DNA from: Syngnathus acus
Taxonomy: Eukaryota; Chordata; Actinopteri; Syngnathiformes; Syngnathidae
Assembly: GCF_901709675.1 (NCBI RefSeq)
Contig: NC_051102.1
Location: 8,157,412 to 8,221,411, forward strand
Reading direction: 5' to 3'
Length of the DNA stretch: 64,000 nt
The position numbers and the translations under genes were made by a program. Position 1 is the stretch's first letter. Each line of letters opens with the position of its first letter. The notes beneath the pieces were generated by a model. That model was not told where the DNA came from. It saw only the letters and a list, made by a program, of their open reading frames with translations, and did not search any database. Positions 25,901 through 39,900 of this stretch are shown here, one piece after another.

Positions 25901-28900
25901 TTTTATAGGCATCAACATTACTTCAATGTGGCTCCTTCTGCAACTTGGCCACAGGAGGGCAGTATATTCAGTCATGCAGACACAAAGAAGAGTTTCACAA
26001 CTTTGGTGAGCAAGTAAGCTGCACTTATGTTGTTTTTACATTGCAGAGGATAAAGAATCTATGACTTTGAGTATTATTACACAATTTGTGCTATCCAAAA
26101 TTTCACGTTCCTTGTTGAGGTCGCTCCTTCTTTTGGAATAAATGTTGCGACAAAGTCATCGAAATACTTGCGTAATATTGATTCAAACTAGAACTTTAGA
26201 GACGTTTATTTCCTTAAAAAAATTAATTCAGACTGAGGTCTGAAGCTTTCATTTTTAAAGATTTTGCTGCACTATATCTCATTTCCAAATGAGGATGAAG
26301 TATTCATGCTGTATGTTAAAATATAGATGAATTCAAATGGCTCTGGTGGGAGTGAAAAGTTCCAGCTATTCATTGCTACACATTGTAGCGCTTTAGCTCT
26401 TTAGGCAGGTGATAGAAGTTCAACTTGACGTTTGCTGCTTTCATCTTCAATAGAATGCACATTTTGCGTCACGTACGGTGTGACACGGCTATCTCGTCGC
26501 ACACTTTGACTTCATACATAATTGTCTGGTCCGATGAGAGATAGATGAAGGCTTGTACAAAGGTGAGTGGAGCAGATGTGTCACTCCGCTTTTTAGTAGT
26601 GTGGCCTTCTGCCTTTTCAATTTTATTCAAGCATTTCAAACCACTTCATTTAAAAAAAAGCCATAATGTGTTAAAAGTCAAAATTCCCACGTCCTTAAAC
26701 GCAGTAGTCTGAGAAGAACTGCAGACGGAACGTTATGAAATGTTTCCTGAGCTTGCTTGGTCAGTTCGTCAAACAAACTTGACATGGGTGCTTGTTTCAA
26801 AATCTGCTGTTGTAAAAGATTAGGAAATAACTATTTTGTCAAGTTCCGGCTACTACTTGGTAATAGCTGCAATTTAATATAATTGCTGGCAAACTATCAC
26901 TCTGGTTCCCACCACAAAGTCTGCAATGGTGACGCTTCCACTCGCAGTTGTGCAGATGCTGACCAATCTTGAGTGGGCGGGGCTTCAAGATGAACAGAGG
27001 GGCTGGACATAAAAAGGCCACAGGAAGATGAATGAGGCCATTTCGAACCACGCAAAGCCGCTCGACTTGCGTCCCGGAATAAAACCCAGGCAAAAGAAAA
27101 GCTTGCGTCTTCTGGGAAAACCGCTGACTCGGCGTGTCCTCACTTTGTGTGTCGAGTGTGCGACAAGTTGATATCTTCTGGCGGAGGACATGCATCACAG
27201 TCAGAAAGGCCAAGAACTCAGCCTATAAATGAGTGCACTAATTTACTGCTCTGCCCATCACTCATGGAGTACGCGCGGCCTGGAGGGCGACGCGGAGCTT
27301 CATGACGCGCTCCTATTTTGACAAATGTTCTCAGAGGATTGACAACGCCATGAGACGCTTTTCTATCCCTGGAGAATGATCGATACCAGCGTCTGTTTGA
27401 GCATGAGGCGGAGAATATACGTACATGGAAATAAAGGAACTTCGCAGCTCTTAAAACTGTGGGTGTCAAAATAAGACAAATTACCTGAAATACTATTTAT
27501 ATGCAGAATTTGTTCCAACAAGGGCTAAAAATTCATCCTGATGAATTCAAGCTGTTCAAAATGGGTTACCAGATATATATATACAGTAATCCCTCGTTTA
27601 TCGCGGATAATTGGTTCCAAAAAACACCCGCGATAAGTGAAATCCGCAAAGTACGGTCACCAACAAGAGGCTAACAAGTTAGCGGAAAGATGCTAATTCG
27701 CGATCGTGCTAACACGCGCTTCTAAAGGAATGTAAACAAACATTTGGAGCAATAGTTTCCTTAATTTAGAAGTTTTATTTTGAATTTTAAATGTTTTTTT
27801 AATTTGGAAAAAAAAATCCACGATGTAGTGAAGCCGCGATAAACAAAACGCGAAGTAGCGATCCAAAGAAATACTCGCTCGATGACTGTATTGCAGGGCT
27901 CAGCTAGTAAGTGATTTATTCACTTATTTCTAATTGCTCTCAAAAAGTGAATACGCGTCATCCTTCCATAATAACGGAACAAGCAACAGTAAGTGCTCTC
28001 TCCGGGAGCACGCACAGTTTGTTCTAGGAAGTAGAATACACTGGAAGTGACGGCGGCATCCATTTTCCGGTAAAACTCGATTTGCAGGAACACATGGCGC
28101 CCTCCGACAGCTGCCTCGTCTCCCACGCGCGGCGACCATTCATCATTAAGTCTCGGAGATGGAGATGTCCCGTGTAGCATCTCTCTGCCTCATTCAGCCA
28201 ATCTCCTCTCCATTGTGTCGGAGGCGAACATGGCTCCGGCAAAGTTGGTAGCGCTGCAAATATCTGATGTAGTGCTTGTAAAATAAAAATAAATAAAAAA
28301 AAGCGCTTACGCTGACTCAACTTAAAAGGCAACACAAGGTCTATTTAACCTTTGCATTCGGAAGCATGAGAGACATTTTTCAAGCAGGACATTTATTTTG
28401 ATATGAGCTTCCGTTCACATCCATCACACGAGCTGCTGCTTCTGCGCAACACACTTCAAACCCTAAAACACATCACTGGCTTTCCCCATCACCGTTGGCC
28501 CTTCTGCTCTGTATACATTATAGCACACTCCGATATTGATCGAGCTGCCAGGTATGCCCATACCAATTCAATAATTAATACTTAGACCAATAAACCATTA
28601 TAAACTTCAGCGTTATGTGAATTTAGAGCTGGTTGTTGTTTTTTTTGTTGTTGCATCAAATGGAATCCAATTATTGAGCGGATGAGTTCATGTCACGCTA
28701 GTGCAGGTGGACAGCTTAGTTTTGGCAGGATTAAAACAAATGACTTTTTTATCTTTAATAGGACAACGGAAGACATGGTGACTCAGTAATGAGGCAGTGG
28801 AAGCACATTATTTCAATTAGGTTTAAAATGCAACATTACAGTGCCGCTCAATCATTGTCAACAAAAACTACTTCGTTCTTCTTTTAAATTGACGTCAAAC

Positions 28901-30922
28901 TGTGCTGCTATCTAGTGGTCAGCTGTGGAATTACATCTTAAAGAATATATATTTCAAAGCAGTGACATGATTTTGTTGCGGTATTGTTTAGTCCTAATTA
29001 AGCTTTGAGTAAAACAGCAAGTGATACTTTTACAGTAGGCGAGCAAAGATGTAACCTCCTTACAAGAAAGCTTTTGAGTAGGACTTCAACACGCGATTAA
29101 TATTTGAGAACATCCCTGGGCCATTTCATGAAGGTCATAGCTTTACATTTCAGCTTTTATTCTCCTCAGATCCTCTGCAGATCGCTCACTCCTACTCCAG
29201 ATGGGACTCAGACATAGTATATATTTGCAAATCCTATTAAAGCTTCTCTTGCTGTATAATATTAATCAGAGGTGGATGATTTATGCATGGAAAGTAGCTT
29301 GGAACCATGTTTGTGCTTATTTTAATTTTCTCATGCTGTAGAGCACTTACTGTATTGTATGATGGTGGTGTCTCATGAGAGAGGTGGCCTGCAGCCAGCA
29401 ATGTGTCCTGACAAGTGTTGTTGTAGCAAAATGTAAGAATAGGAGCTAATTGCGTTTTGACGGGGTATTACAAGCCAGTCATTCTTTTCCAGAGAGAAGC
29501 TTGTTCTAAATGTTCCTCTTTATGCGCAGAATAGAAGCCGCCGATTGCATCTGGTTCCACATCCCTTCCCCTCTCAAGTGTTTAATCAGGAACATTCACT
29601 CTGCTTTCCTCACAGGAGAATTTAAACCTCTTCCAATTTTGCTTCTTATCGCAGCTCCGCGTCCGCGAGTGGCCCCGGGCTAGTGCCCTGAGGAACACCC
29701 CGCCCTCTCCCCGCCGCTCCTGATTGCCGGGTCCGTCAGGGGATGCGGACGGGCCAGATTGCAGCAGCGTCACTCTGATCCGGGATCAGCTGGGTGTTGG
29801 ATGGCCTGTTCTCCACATCAAAACAGTCGGGGGCCTTTCTAGTGAAGTGAGTGTCCTTCCAGCGCGTCCCACGGGAGCCACATTTTAGCTTGCGCGTCTG
29901 GTTGTCGAGTCAAGTGGCAGTCGTGTCTGATTAAAAATGAGCCGGCTGCTTTGTGCAAATGAGGAGCTGCTTCGATATGGCGTCGCTGGAGTACAAAAGA
30001 ACCGAACCCGCTCTTCTAGATTATATGAGGAGAAATGGATTGAAACATTTATTAGGGCTCCTTATCCTCACCTTTTGCTGTCATGAATTATTCCTCGCTA
30101 CTTGACACTTTCTGCTTTTCTCCAGAGGTTACCTCCTGCTCCTTCTGGAGAGTAAAGTTTTAAAAGAAGGATAAACTACAGATGGAAAGGCAGACGTGCT
30201 ACTTTTTTACCTTTAAAGAGTTCATTCATAAACATGTATGTGAATGGACAAATTGTTGGGAACAAATACAGCAATATAATGTGGCTGCATGGGAAATTCA
30301 GCACGGCAGGCTTGATGAAATCATTTCTTGATGAAACAGTTTGTGGCTCATTGGCCAAGCGCCGTGCTTTGGTAAACTGTAGCCGATTTTCTGACCAGAG
30401 GGCGGCTTAAATTTCATGTGCTGCCATGCAAATCAGTCCGGAAGTACGGTGGCCATAAAGGAGCAAAAATCTTTGTGCCCTACTACATACTTCAGGCTTA
30501 CATGATTGTTAGTGATTTGTATGGTGCCTTCTTACTTTATTTTCATTAAAAAAAAGTCGTGTCATTTCTTGAGATGGTGAATTTTGCTTCGCTAAATACT
30601 GAAATATGTCCGTGTGTATTAAACCTCCATGATATATTTGACTTTACACCACTAAAATGATATTTTTTAAGGGTTAGCGTTGTTCAAATGTATCCAGATA
30701 TATTGATTTCCATCCTTGGATGTAGATCATGCGCTTCATGAAACTCTTTTTAAGATCCTTTACTTCACTGCTCCACAAATAAGACATCTCCTGAGATTTT
30801 ATGTAGCATTTCAATGAAGGTCTATCTCCTTTTGTAAGCGCTGTTGCTGCTAACAAAGCCAGTTTAAATTGGCTTTTTTCTGCAGCCGCTCTATAACTCT
30901 GTTGTGTTTCTCTCCTCTGCAG
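22958..30922 (+). other. sntg1: Long 5' intron of sntg1 (inferred)
   Basis: There is no coding exon here that I can support. It contains a 13-bp G run (23177-23189), a TG microsatellite (25225-25248), a Tigger-like 305-bp element (27584-27888) and unassigned unique sequence. Human SNTG1 also has long 5' noncoding introns, consistent with this reading. Confidence 0.45.
27584..27888. mobile_element. Nonautonomous pogo/Tigger-like element with TA duplication
   Basis: The left end reads CAGTAATCCCTCGTTTATCG and the right end, inverted, reads CAGTCATCGAGCG, with a further inverted match TTTATCGCGG inside. Both ends are flanked by TA (27582-27583 and 27889-27890), the target duplication of Tc1/mariner/pogo elements. 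It is 305 bp long with no transposase, so it moved (if at all) using another element's enzyme. Confidence 0.7.
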
Positions 30923-30972
30923 CATCCCTCACTGCGCGGTAGCACATGGATTTCAAGACCTCAAATGAAGAG
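30923..30972 (+). CDS. sntg1: sntg1 first coding exon
   Basis: An acceptor (CTCCTCTGCAG, AG 30921-30922) opens a 50-bp exon. The ATG is at 30946-30948 and the exon encodes MDFKTSNEE before donor GAG then GTTGGT. The first 23 bases are 5' UTR. The opening MDF matches the gamma-1-syntrophin N-terminus. The donor is weaker than the others. Confidence 0.85.
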
Positions 30973-33900
30973 GTTGGTAGCATTTAATCAATCTCTCGGA
31001 ATGGAGAGCATTTATTATTCTCCTTTCTGCTTTTACAAGTGGCTAATGAAGAGAGAAGTATATATACATTTTATTCCCGCAAATCATGGCCATGGGCTTT
31101 TATTGACTCAACTGTGGCATGGGCATCTATCTGGCAGCATGTATATGCTGAACAATAAAGGGCCTAGTATGGATCCCTGCGGGACCCCGCAGGTCACGTT
31201 GTAAGATTCAGAGGTGATAATACCATGGTGTGCTCTCTGAGAGATTACATTCAAACCAGGTTTGTGCTAAACATTTTATGCCAATGTAATCTAGCAGAAT
31301 ATTATGATTGACAGTAACAAAAGCAGGGCAAAGGTCAAGTAATAATAATATATTCATGAGCTGTCAGAATCCAAAGCTTATTATCTCCAGTGGCCCTGAA
31401 GCCCCACTGAAATAGTCCAACCAGATCACTAGAAGCCACGTGATCATGAATCTTTTATGCCTCGATGTTTTCAACGATTTCAAAGATAAACAGGTGCTAC
31501 TGGTCTGGAGTTGCAAAGAATCCCAGGGTCAGGCTTAGATCTTTTAAGGCTCCCACAATGGCTGTCTTAAAAGCTGCTGGACGAAACGTCAACAATGTTA
31601 AGAATCAAATAACCTTGGATTTGAAAGAGCGCTTTAACAAGCTTCCCATTGAGAGGTTCGCCCCGGTATGTTGTTTGTTTTGCTGCACTAACGAGTTGTG
31701 CGCGTCCTTCAAGGGATACTTGCACATGGTGTGAGAGTATAACCCAACAATGTACCTTACTACTTGTATTTGATCCACTAAGCGAAGGGTTTGACCCGGT
31801 TTTCGGAAGAGAGCCTTAAATCACTTCCCGAATGAGTTTCATTTTGGGGAGGAGTCATAGAATAAGTGCAATAACTGGGTGATTGTGCTTAGCTGCTAGG
31901 CTAGCTGTTGGGTTAGCTGTATCAAATTGGTGAAATAACTTGATGAAAGCTGGCAAACACAGTTGTATGCAGTAGCGTATATGTATGCCTGATTACGCAC
32001 AATGATGTGGCTAATGATGGTACAGAGGAGAGATGAGGCCAATTAGGAACAATGCCATGGACAACGCAGGTCACCGGCGCTAATCCGCGTGCGCGATGCC
32101 CTCCCCCTTTTTCTCCCCCACACACACACCCATTCGTCGGAGATGGGCAAAGGAACGCACACTCTCTCTTTCTCTGATTCCATCCGTCACCCCGCAGCTG
32201 CAGCCTCGTTCCTCGCCGCTGCTCATTAGCGGTGAGAGATAACTGACCCGCCGTGGCGCTAACACATTGCACGCATGCGGCACGGCCTTGTTAACTGATG
32301 ACGAGCACATTGACACGAGTGGCTCCATTTTCTCTTGGCGGGCCTGTCGGGTGAAGGTGCTTTCTTTATTTAGACCCTTTCAAGTCAAGGGCAGACAGGC
32401 ATCGTAATTAGCCCGGGAAGGGGAAGCGGTGGCGGAATGCAAATGGATGCAAATGAGCATGTTTAAATGCGTGATTGGAAACACAGTCCCGCTGCTTGTG
32501 TAATGCCAGGAAGTGACAACAGCGTCTGCTCAATTTCACCGCTTCTTTATGTGTGTTAAAAAAAAAAAAAAGTTTCTCTTTTTAGGATTGTGTTGATGTG
32601 CGTCAACAAGCGAAGCAAAGGCACAGCGGCAGAGCCGTCTCATTTCCAATGTTCATTTCGCCACCAGCGGCCTTTCATTTCATGGCCACTTAATTTAGCC
32701 CCGATGAACGATGTTATCTCTCCCGATGTTCGCAGACAAAGACTGGCATTTATTTGATGCAAGAAGGTAATGAGGAGCCCTTTAATATCCGACTGCACTT
32801 GGCTAAAGATATTCTGACCATTCAGGAGCAAGATGTCATCTGCGTGTCTGGAGAGCCTTTCTATTCCAGCGTAAGTAACCGCTGACCTCGCTCACACGTT
32901 GACACTCAAACAAACAACAGCTGAAAGCCGCCCCGAGTGTGTGTGTCGCTGAGTGGCACACGATCGTTTGCTAAAACAATGACTCCCTTGACACATTTCA
33001 AAGAGTCAGCTCACCCGTAATTGTGATGAAGACACGCTCTAAAGAAAATAGATGGATGGGATGAATGGTTGCCCCTGGCAACAGTGCGATCCAGTATCAT
33101 TGCCACAAATAAGCCTATTCAGTACAATACGAGAAATGCGGCCCTGTGTTGATAAAAGTGCCAGAAAGACGTTTGTCTCATTGTGGTATATTTTTGCATT
33201 TTGCTCCATTCAGGCAATAATATTTTGACACTCACTCAACTCTCTGACTTTGTACGACTTTTGAAATCTCCACTCAAAATTGGAGATGTATTCTCTCAGC
33301 GGCGTTCTTCTTTGATCAGTGCGACGCTTTGCGAAACGGGATTTGTCGATTTCAAAGGAGCTGGAGAGGGAGCCGGCTTGGAAAGTTAAGATTCAACGTG
33401 CCCAGAGACAACAGCTCATCTAGCGCCAATAAAGTGTACGGCTGAAAAAGAGACACAGCAGTAGAAAGATGGATTCGCTAAAATCATCGCACAAATCAAA
33501 GCTGTTTTATTACTCAACACATAATTGGGAAAATGTCATTTGTTTGCATAATCTCGGCGGATTTTATTTGTTTATTTATTCTATTAATGTGTGGCGTTAT
33601 CGCTCTGACCGAAACGGCAGATTTCTGTTTACCGCTACTTTCGAACAATCGTAAAAAAATTCCGAATTTAAGACTGAAGAAACAAACTGAGATGTTCAAA
33701 GAAGAGTTCTAATGAAAGGGGAACGTGTCATTGAAGCACGACTAAACGAGTATGCCTTGCCTCCTTGCCTTCCAGGAAAGGACTGTAACGATACGGCGAC
33801 AGACCATCGGAGGGTTCGGCCTCAGCATCAAGGTAATTTCCATTCTCTTGTCTTTTCAAAATGGTCACCGTGACTCTGAGGCTGGATTTACACTTCATGC

Positions 33901-36900
33901 TTCAAGTGACCCAATTCCAATTTCTTTTCCTCTCAAGTGGCACGATTGGGATATGAATCGTGGAAGCCTCAGACAAAAATGCATTGAATGGTTACTTTAA
34001 GATCGGAATTGGGCCTCTTGAAAAGTGGATAAGAATCCCATACGTATCGGACATCTTCTGATTCAAGTGCTATGATCTAATGTTTAATATTTATGTGTGT
34101 CTCTTGAAATGTATATGAAAACAAACGTACAATTTTAAAATTGGACCGTTTGACTTTTGTCAACTCTTGTTGCATGTATATCAGGGTGGTGCCGAGCATA
34201 AAATCCCTGTGGTGATATCCAAAATATCCAAAGAACAAAAAAGTAAGTAGAAGTTTTTCAGGTAACGTTGTTGTTTTTTCACACTTTGAGCCATTTTACT
34301 CCTAAAGTGCTGTTTTTTGATTGTGTCTTTGTTTTCCTGTTTTCCAGCTGAACTCTCTGGGCTGCTTTTCATTGGCGATAGTATCCTCCAGGTACACATC
34401 TCATTTAACTAACTTAATGGCACGTGGTAATGTGATTGCATCCAACTAACAACAACTAAAAGTGGGTCGCGCCACACTGAAGAAGCTTGCTAGGAAAGTT
34501 GCAAATCCTTTTTTTCCTCATTTTGACAAAGCACAATTAACCTTTAGCTAGCTTTGTAGCACTATGACCAACAGAATGGCAATTCTTAGCTAACAGCTAC
34601 ACCAAGCCATCATTTTGATTGCAGGACATCTCATGGTGAATTGCTATAAAGCATACTAAGATGCTAACAAGATGACGCGCTAACACAGAGCAGCCTACAA
34701 TAAGATCTTGACCAGAGATATACCACAAAACATGTTGGCAAAACACTTCATAGAATGAAGCGAAATGTTGTATTAGAGTCCAGTCATGGGTGACAGAGGT
34801 AGGAGGACTGCGGACCGGGCCAAAAGGCTCGCTACCTCATTTGCTATGCTAACGCACAACAAGATAGCAACCTGACTAAAAAAAAGGCTCTAAAGCAGAT
34901 TGATAAGGCTTTTACATGGTGCCTTGTATTTGGGTCCTATTTCAAATTGATCGAACGCTATCATGCTAACTCTTAGTTATAGCAAGACAGCAAGGCGAGT
35001 ACTAGTTCAAATGCAGTCGGCCAGTCCAGAACAATAAAAATCCCAAGAGGACTAATGCTGATGTAACATCCCATTACCATTTGTCCAAATAGAAAAGCTC
35101 TCCATACTGGTGATACATCATTTAGCCGCTATAAAAACATCTCATATTGAAGGATGTATGTTTCCTCCTCGTAATTTGCAGTGCAGGTATTCCATAAAAG
35201 ACATTTTGGCGCTTTCATTCATCATTTTCGCCATGGTAGATATTGTATAATGCCAGCAAGAGTACAATTCCGATTGTGTTTATTTACACGCCGCTGCTAC
35301 TTGCAGATAAACGGAATCAACGTGAGAAGCTATCGCCACGAGGAAGTGGTAAGCTGTCAGCTCCAACTTGCATCTACCCCCAAAAAAATTATTTTAGCTT
35401 GAATTGGAAACGGCTTTGTCAGCATGACTCCAAGTACTTTGTGTGTGTTGCAGGTTCAGGTGTTGAGGAATGCTGGTGAAGAAGTGACCCTCACAGTTTC
35501 GTTCCTCAAGAAGACCCCAGCTTTCCTTAAATTGCCTCTGAGTGAGGACTGTATGTGTAAGTCATGGAATAATCAGAATTCGAGTCACGGTTGGGAATCG
35601 ATAAGAAGTCACAGATTCCAGAAAACGAAAGATTTGAAGTCGACACAATTTGGTCGGGCCACTGCGTAATATAGATTTTGTCAAAAAGACACATTTGTCA
35701 CCAAGCGAGTGACTCAACGATAAATGATGAGCACAATGAGCAGTGTCATTGTGGCGCACTTGAGTTTGCTCTTGCGTCAGAAAGTCTCAGCCTGTCATAA
35801 GACATTTCAAGCCTTTCATAAGCGTACATGTAGTCCAGGTTAACTGGCCGCTTGACTGCATACAAATCTAAGCAGAGGCAGATTTCCCCTTTAAAAAAAA
35901 AACATCTCTATTCATGGCATTGTGTATCGATTGACTTTTTTCTTTTTTTTTTTTTTAACTCGCAGGCATCCCCAGCGACCAGAGCAGCGGGACCTCGTCT
36001 CCTTTGTGCGATAGCGGCCTACACTTGAACTACCATCCAAATAACACGGTACTTGTCTGTCTTCATTTGCAGGAATCAATGCGGCCCACCAGCAGGGATA
36101 CTTAGGCAGGCAAAGGAAGTTGACCTACAAATAAAACCCGTTTGGTAGAAAAAAAAATGCAACAAATACAGCTTGTCCTGTGTTTTGTTCCAGGACACGC
36201 TGTCCTGCTCATCGTGGCCCACTTCCCCTGGCCTCCGCTGGGAGAAGAGATGGGTGGACCTGCGCCTTCTACCGTTGCTGCACTCTCGCCTCTCGCAGCA
36301 CATGCCGGGCTCTGACGTGTGCAGGTGGGCCGCGGGACGTTCACCCCCGTCTGCTCGGTCCGTTTTTTAACCGTACGTGCCTCGAAACAGTGAGCTAATG
36401 TCACATCGGCTGTGACCATCTGCTGTTGGACGGACGTATTAAACACAGACCGCTTGATTTATGGAGCCATTAAGCCGTCCTTGGATACACTTCCATCAGC
36501 GCTACACTGCAGCAGGAATGTGCGTTGACTCTTAATGGAGCCCACTTGTTTGTTTGTTTTTTTATGATATATAAATATATATTAAGCACTACATCAGCCA
36601 TTCTGCAGGCACGGGTTGGATTTTAATTAACGTGAAAAACGAGACACACGCAAGTGCTGGCGACGATAGCAAGGCCTTGTTTTCGTTATCCAACTGCGCA
36701 GACACTTTTTGTCCACGATAAAGTAAACGGCGCGCCAACATCTGACATTTTAAATAAGATTTGATTTGTTGTGCTAAAAGTTAAAGGCCCAATGATCGTC
36801 ACACACAACCTTCCAGTCTCAGGGCGGACACTAGGCCACTGAGCTGGTGTGGGTTGCCGAGTTTCAGAGAGCAAGCAAAAGTTAGCGCCAGGGCGAATCA

Positions 36901-39900
36901 GGATGGATGAATGGAAGCATTCCGCATGAATTTCTGTGCCTGTCTTTTTATCCCGTGTCATCTCCCTCTTTTTTTTCTTTCCCAAGGAAAAATGCGTTCC
37001 AGGTCGTCGCGGTGGACGGGGTTTGCAGTGGCGTGCTCCAGTTCCCTTCCGACGAGGACTGCTTGGATTGGCTTCAGGCTGTCGGCGGCAACATCTCGGC
37101 GCTCACAAAGCACAATGTGAGTTTCCTGTTTTTTTTTTTTTTTTGTGTGTGTTTAGGCCAGCGTCCCACGATTGCAGCACAAAGCGTATAGAGAGGGAAC
37201 GGTCATGCTTCACATCTCAGCATGTCCTTTCCCCGCTTTACACTTTGCGTCTGGGTGAAGGCAAAGTCGTTAAGCTGCAGCGCTGGCAACAACAACAGAC
37301 GTGTGATTATGGTGTGTCTGAGTGTGTTGAGTCCGGTGGGTAAATAATTGAGCCTTGCTTAATTGAAGTGGACGCGGCACCACCAGGGATGACTCACCAA
37401 GCGATCGAGTGCTTCCGTGGCCTTTTGCGAGCTAAAAGGCACACGAGCACACACAAACAACACACTCCTGTCCATTACAAGTGGACGACATTTTGTACAC
37501 GCGCAGACACGCAACGTAAACCTTTTTTCATTCAAGAGCTAAGGGCTACATTATCATATGGCCACGTCGTCGCCATGGCAACATGAGACTTGTCCTCTTG
37601 CTGTCATTGATTTGTGTACCTGAGCCATGATGATTTCCAATCGTGTCTGACTACTTGAGTAGTTTTGTTTTCGATCAAAGGAGGGTGCGCAATTATTTGG
37701 ATGGATATCGTCTATTCGGACTACCAAGCGAGTTTTTGTTCAAGATCAAAGGAAGGACCTTATTGAATTTTCGTGACATCACTGTTTCTGACCGATATCT
37801 GACCGCGGAAGTAGATTTGATGCATATATAAGGAAGAACCATTTGTGTGCTATCCGACCACCCTAGTAGTTTTGTTCCCCGTCAAAAGAAGAGCCCGATT
37901 CACTTTGAAACAACACCAAGGTCGTTTTCTGTTTGATCAAAGGAAAAAAAAAAGGTCCTTTTAAATTTCACGTGACATTGTTGATTTTGGAGTAATAACT
38001 GAGCGCCAAAGTACTAGTTTGGTTTTGGATGAAAGGAAGAATCCTATTGAATTGCAGTGATGATTTGACTGTTGAGGTCGTTTTCATGCAAGGAGATTCC
38101 CTGCTGATTTTAACTGGTACTTGTATTCCTTAAACGTTTACTGATTTTGAGTGAGGGCTTTTTAAAATTTCCCATTCACAACATATAATGATCTTAGATA
38201 ATAGGGAGGTGGGGTGTCAAATGCACCTTTATGAAAATGAAAACACCACGCAAGAAGAAACCTTTTCACGGGTGGATAGGCAACAGCATGGCGTGAATTA
38301 CAGGGCAGAGATAAGAACGCTGGAGAGGCTTGTGGGTGTTCCCGTGCCACAATGATAGCCATTTGTATGAGAGTGAGCGTTAAATAAGTGTAGGAGGAGA
38401 TGATAGCAGCGGATGGAGGCCATTGAAAAAAAAAAAGATGTGCATAACTGCTGCTCTTATGCGAGTACTTCATTGTGAATTCAAAGTGATGTGAATTAAC
38501 ACTAGGAAATTATGTGTTAGCACCTTTAAATGTGAGAGGTTATTAGTGTCTGGTGTTGAAAAATGTGATTAGTAGATTAACAACATTTTTACTTCAAATT
38601 CTACCTCAATGGAAGTGTGCTTTTTAAAAAAATATATAAATGATATAAGTTGTGAGCATTACACGTTAGCTTACTTGATCTGCGCCGCTGCTAGCTTAAT
38701 TGTTACTTTCCTTAAGAGTGAGCTGGTGAACCACTTTAATAATTGAATGTCTCTCAACAGGTGAAGAAGATCAACCGGAATTTTCCAGTCAACCAGCAGG
38801 TAAAATGTCAAAATTTCTGAATGCATTTGGTATTGAAAAGTGTAAGCAGGTCATCCAGTCAGAGAAAGGACACGTTTCATTAGCGCCAAAGGATTGCAGC
38901 GCCAGCTAAATGTTTGCATCATGATCCAAGGGAGAGGGAAAAACAATTTAATTGCCTTGAGTGTCTTTGCTTTCACTAACATGGTCCTACACGACACAAA
39001 TAAAACTGCCATCTATCAAAGAGATGAGAGCCGCAAACATGTTAGCTTGACGGCCACGCAGAACCTCTTGATGTCATCAAATCATCCTTTTTCTAACATC
39101 ACCCCCGAGGCCTGATTAGCATTTTTTGATAGGGTGTTTTGAGAATTGCTGGAATTTGAAAAAAGATTAAAAGGGTGAGGGAGAAAAAGAGAATCTCGGC
39201 GACAAGTGTATGTGACTGTCATAATGTAGGAGGCAATTCGTGATTACAAAATGGTGGACCATCTTAAAATGGCGGCAGACAACGCACAACGATAAAAAAA
39301 GACTTAGAGACCGTGATTGACCTGCAGTCCCTATTTGAGAAAGGTTGACCTGGGTTGTAAGTGGAAGTTATAGGGAGACTTTTTTTAATTTAGTTTTTCC
39401 TGTGTTAAATGTCACCTTTTCTTCCACGCAGATCATCTACATGGGCTGGGCCGACGAGAAGGAGCAGGACTCCGTCCAGGACCGAATGTACTCGCCAAAG
39501 TTCCTTGCTTTAAGGGGTTCCTCTCTCTTCAAGTTCTCTGCTCCTCCGGTAGGATGTTTTATTTAAATTATTTTGTTGCTGTTATTATTGTGTGCATTCA
39601 TGAAGAGGAAGCTAGTCATCATTTTATGTAAAGCGATAATGACAAGCACTGTAATGGAGATGCGGGAAAGTCTGATGTAATTGGAATATGCTAATGTCAG
39701 TGGACGGCGGAATATAAGAGGAGGCCTTGAGATGAGCTACTTTGTTATTTAAGATTCTTCATGATGTAGCAACCTTTTAGAGGCAACATCCTTCAACAGT
39801 CCTTTATGTCTCCTCTGAATTAATCTTCTATTTGCAGGTGACAACATGGGATTGGACAAGAGCAGAGAAAAGTTTTACTGTCTATGAAATTATGTGCAAG

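Larger units (their letters stand above)
30973..32735 (+). other. sntg1: sntg1 intron after first coding exon
   Basis: This 1.76-kb intron holds a broken LINE reverse-transcriptase fragment on the minus strand (31090-31445) and, near its 3' end, two ATGCAAAT octamers at 32437-32444 and 32447-32454. The rest shows no feature I can name. Confidence 0.8.
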
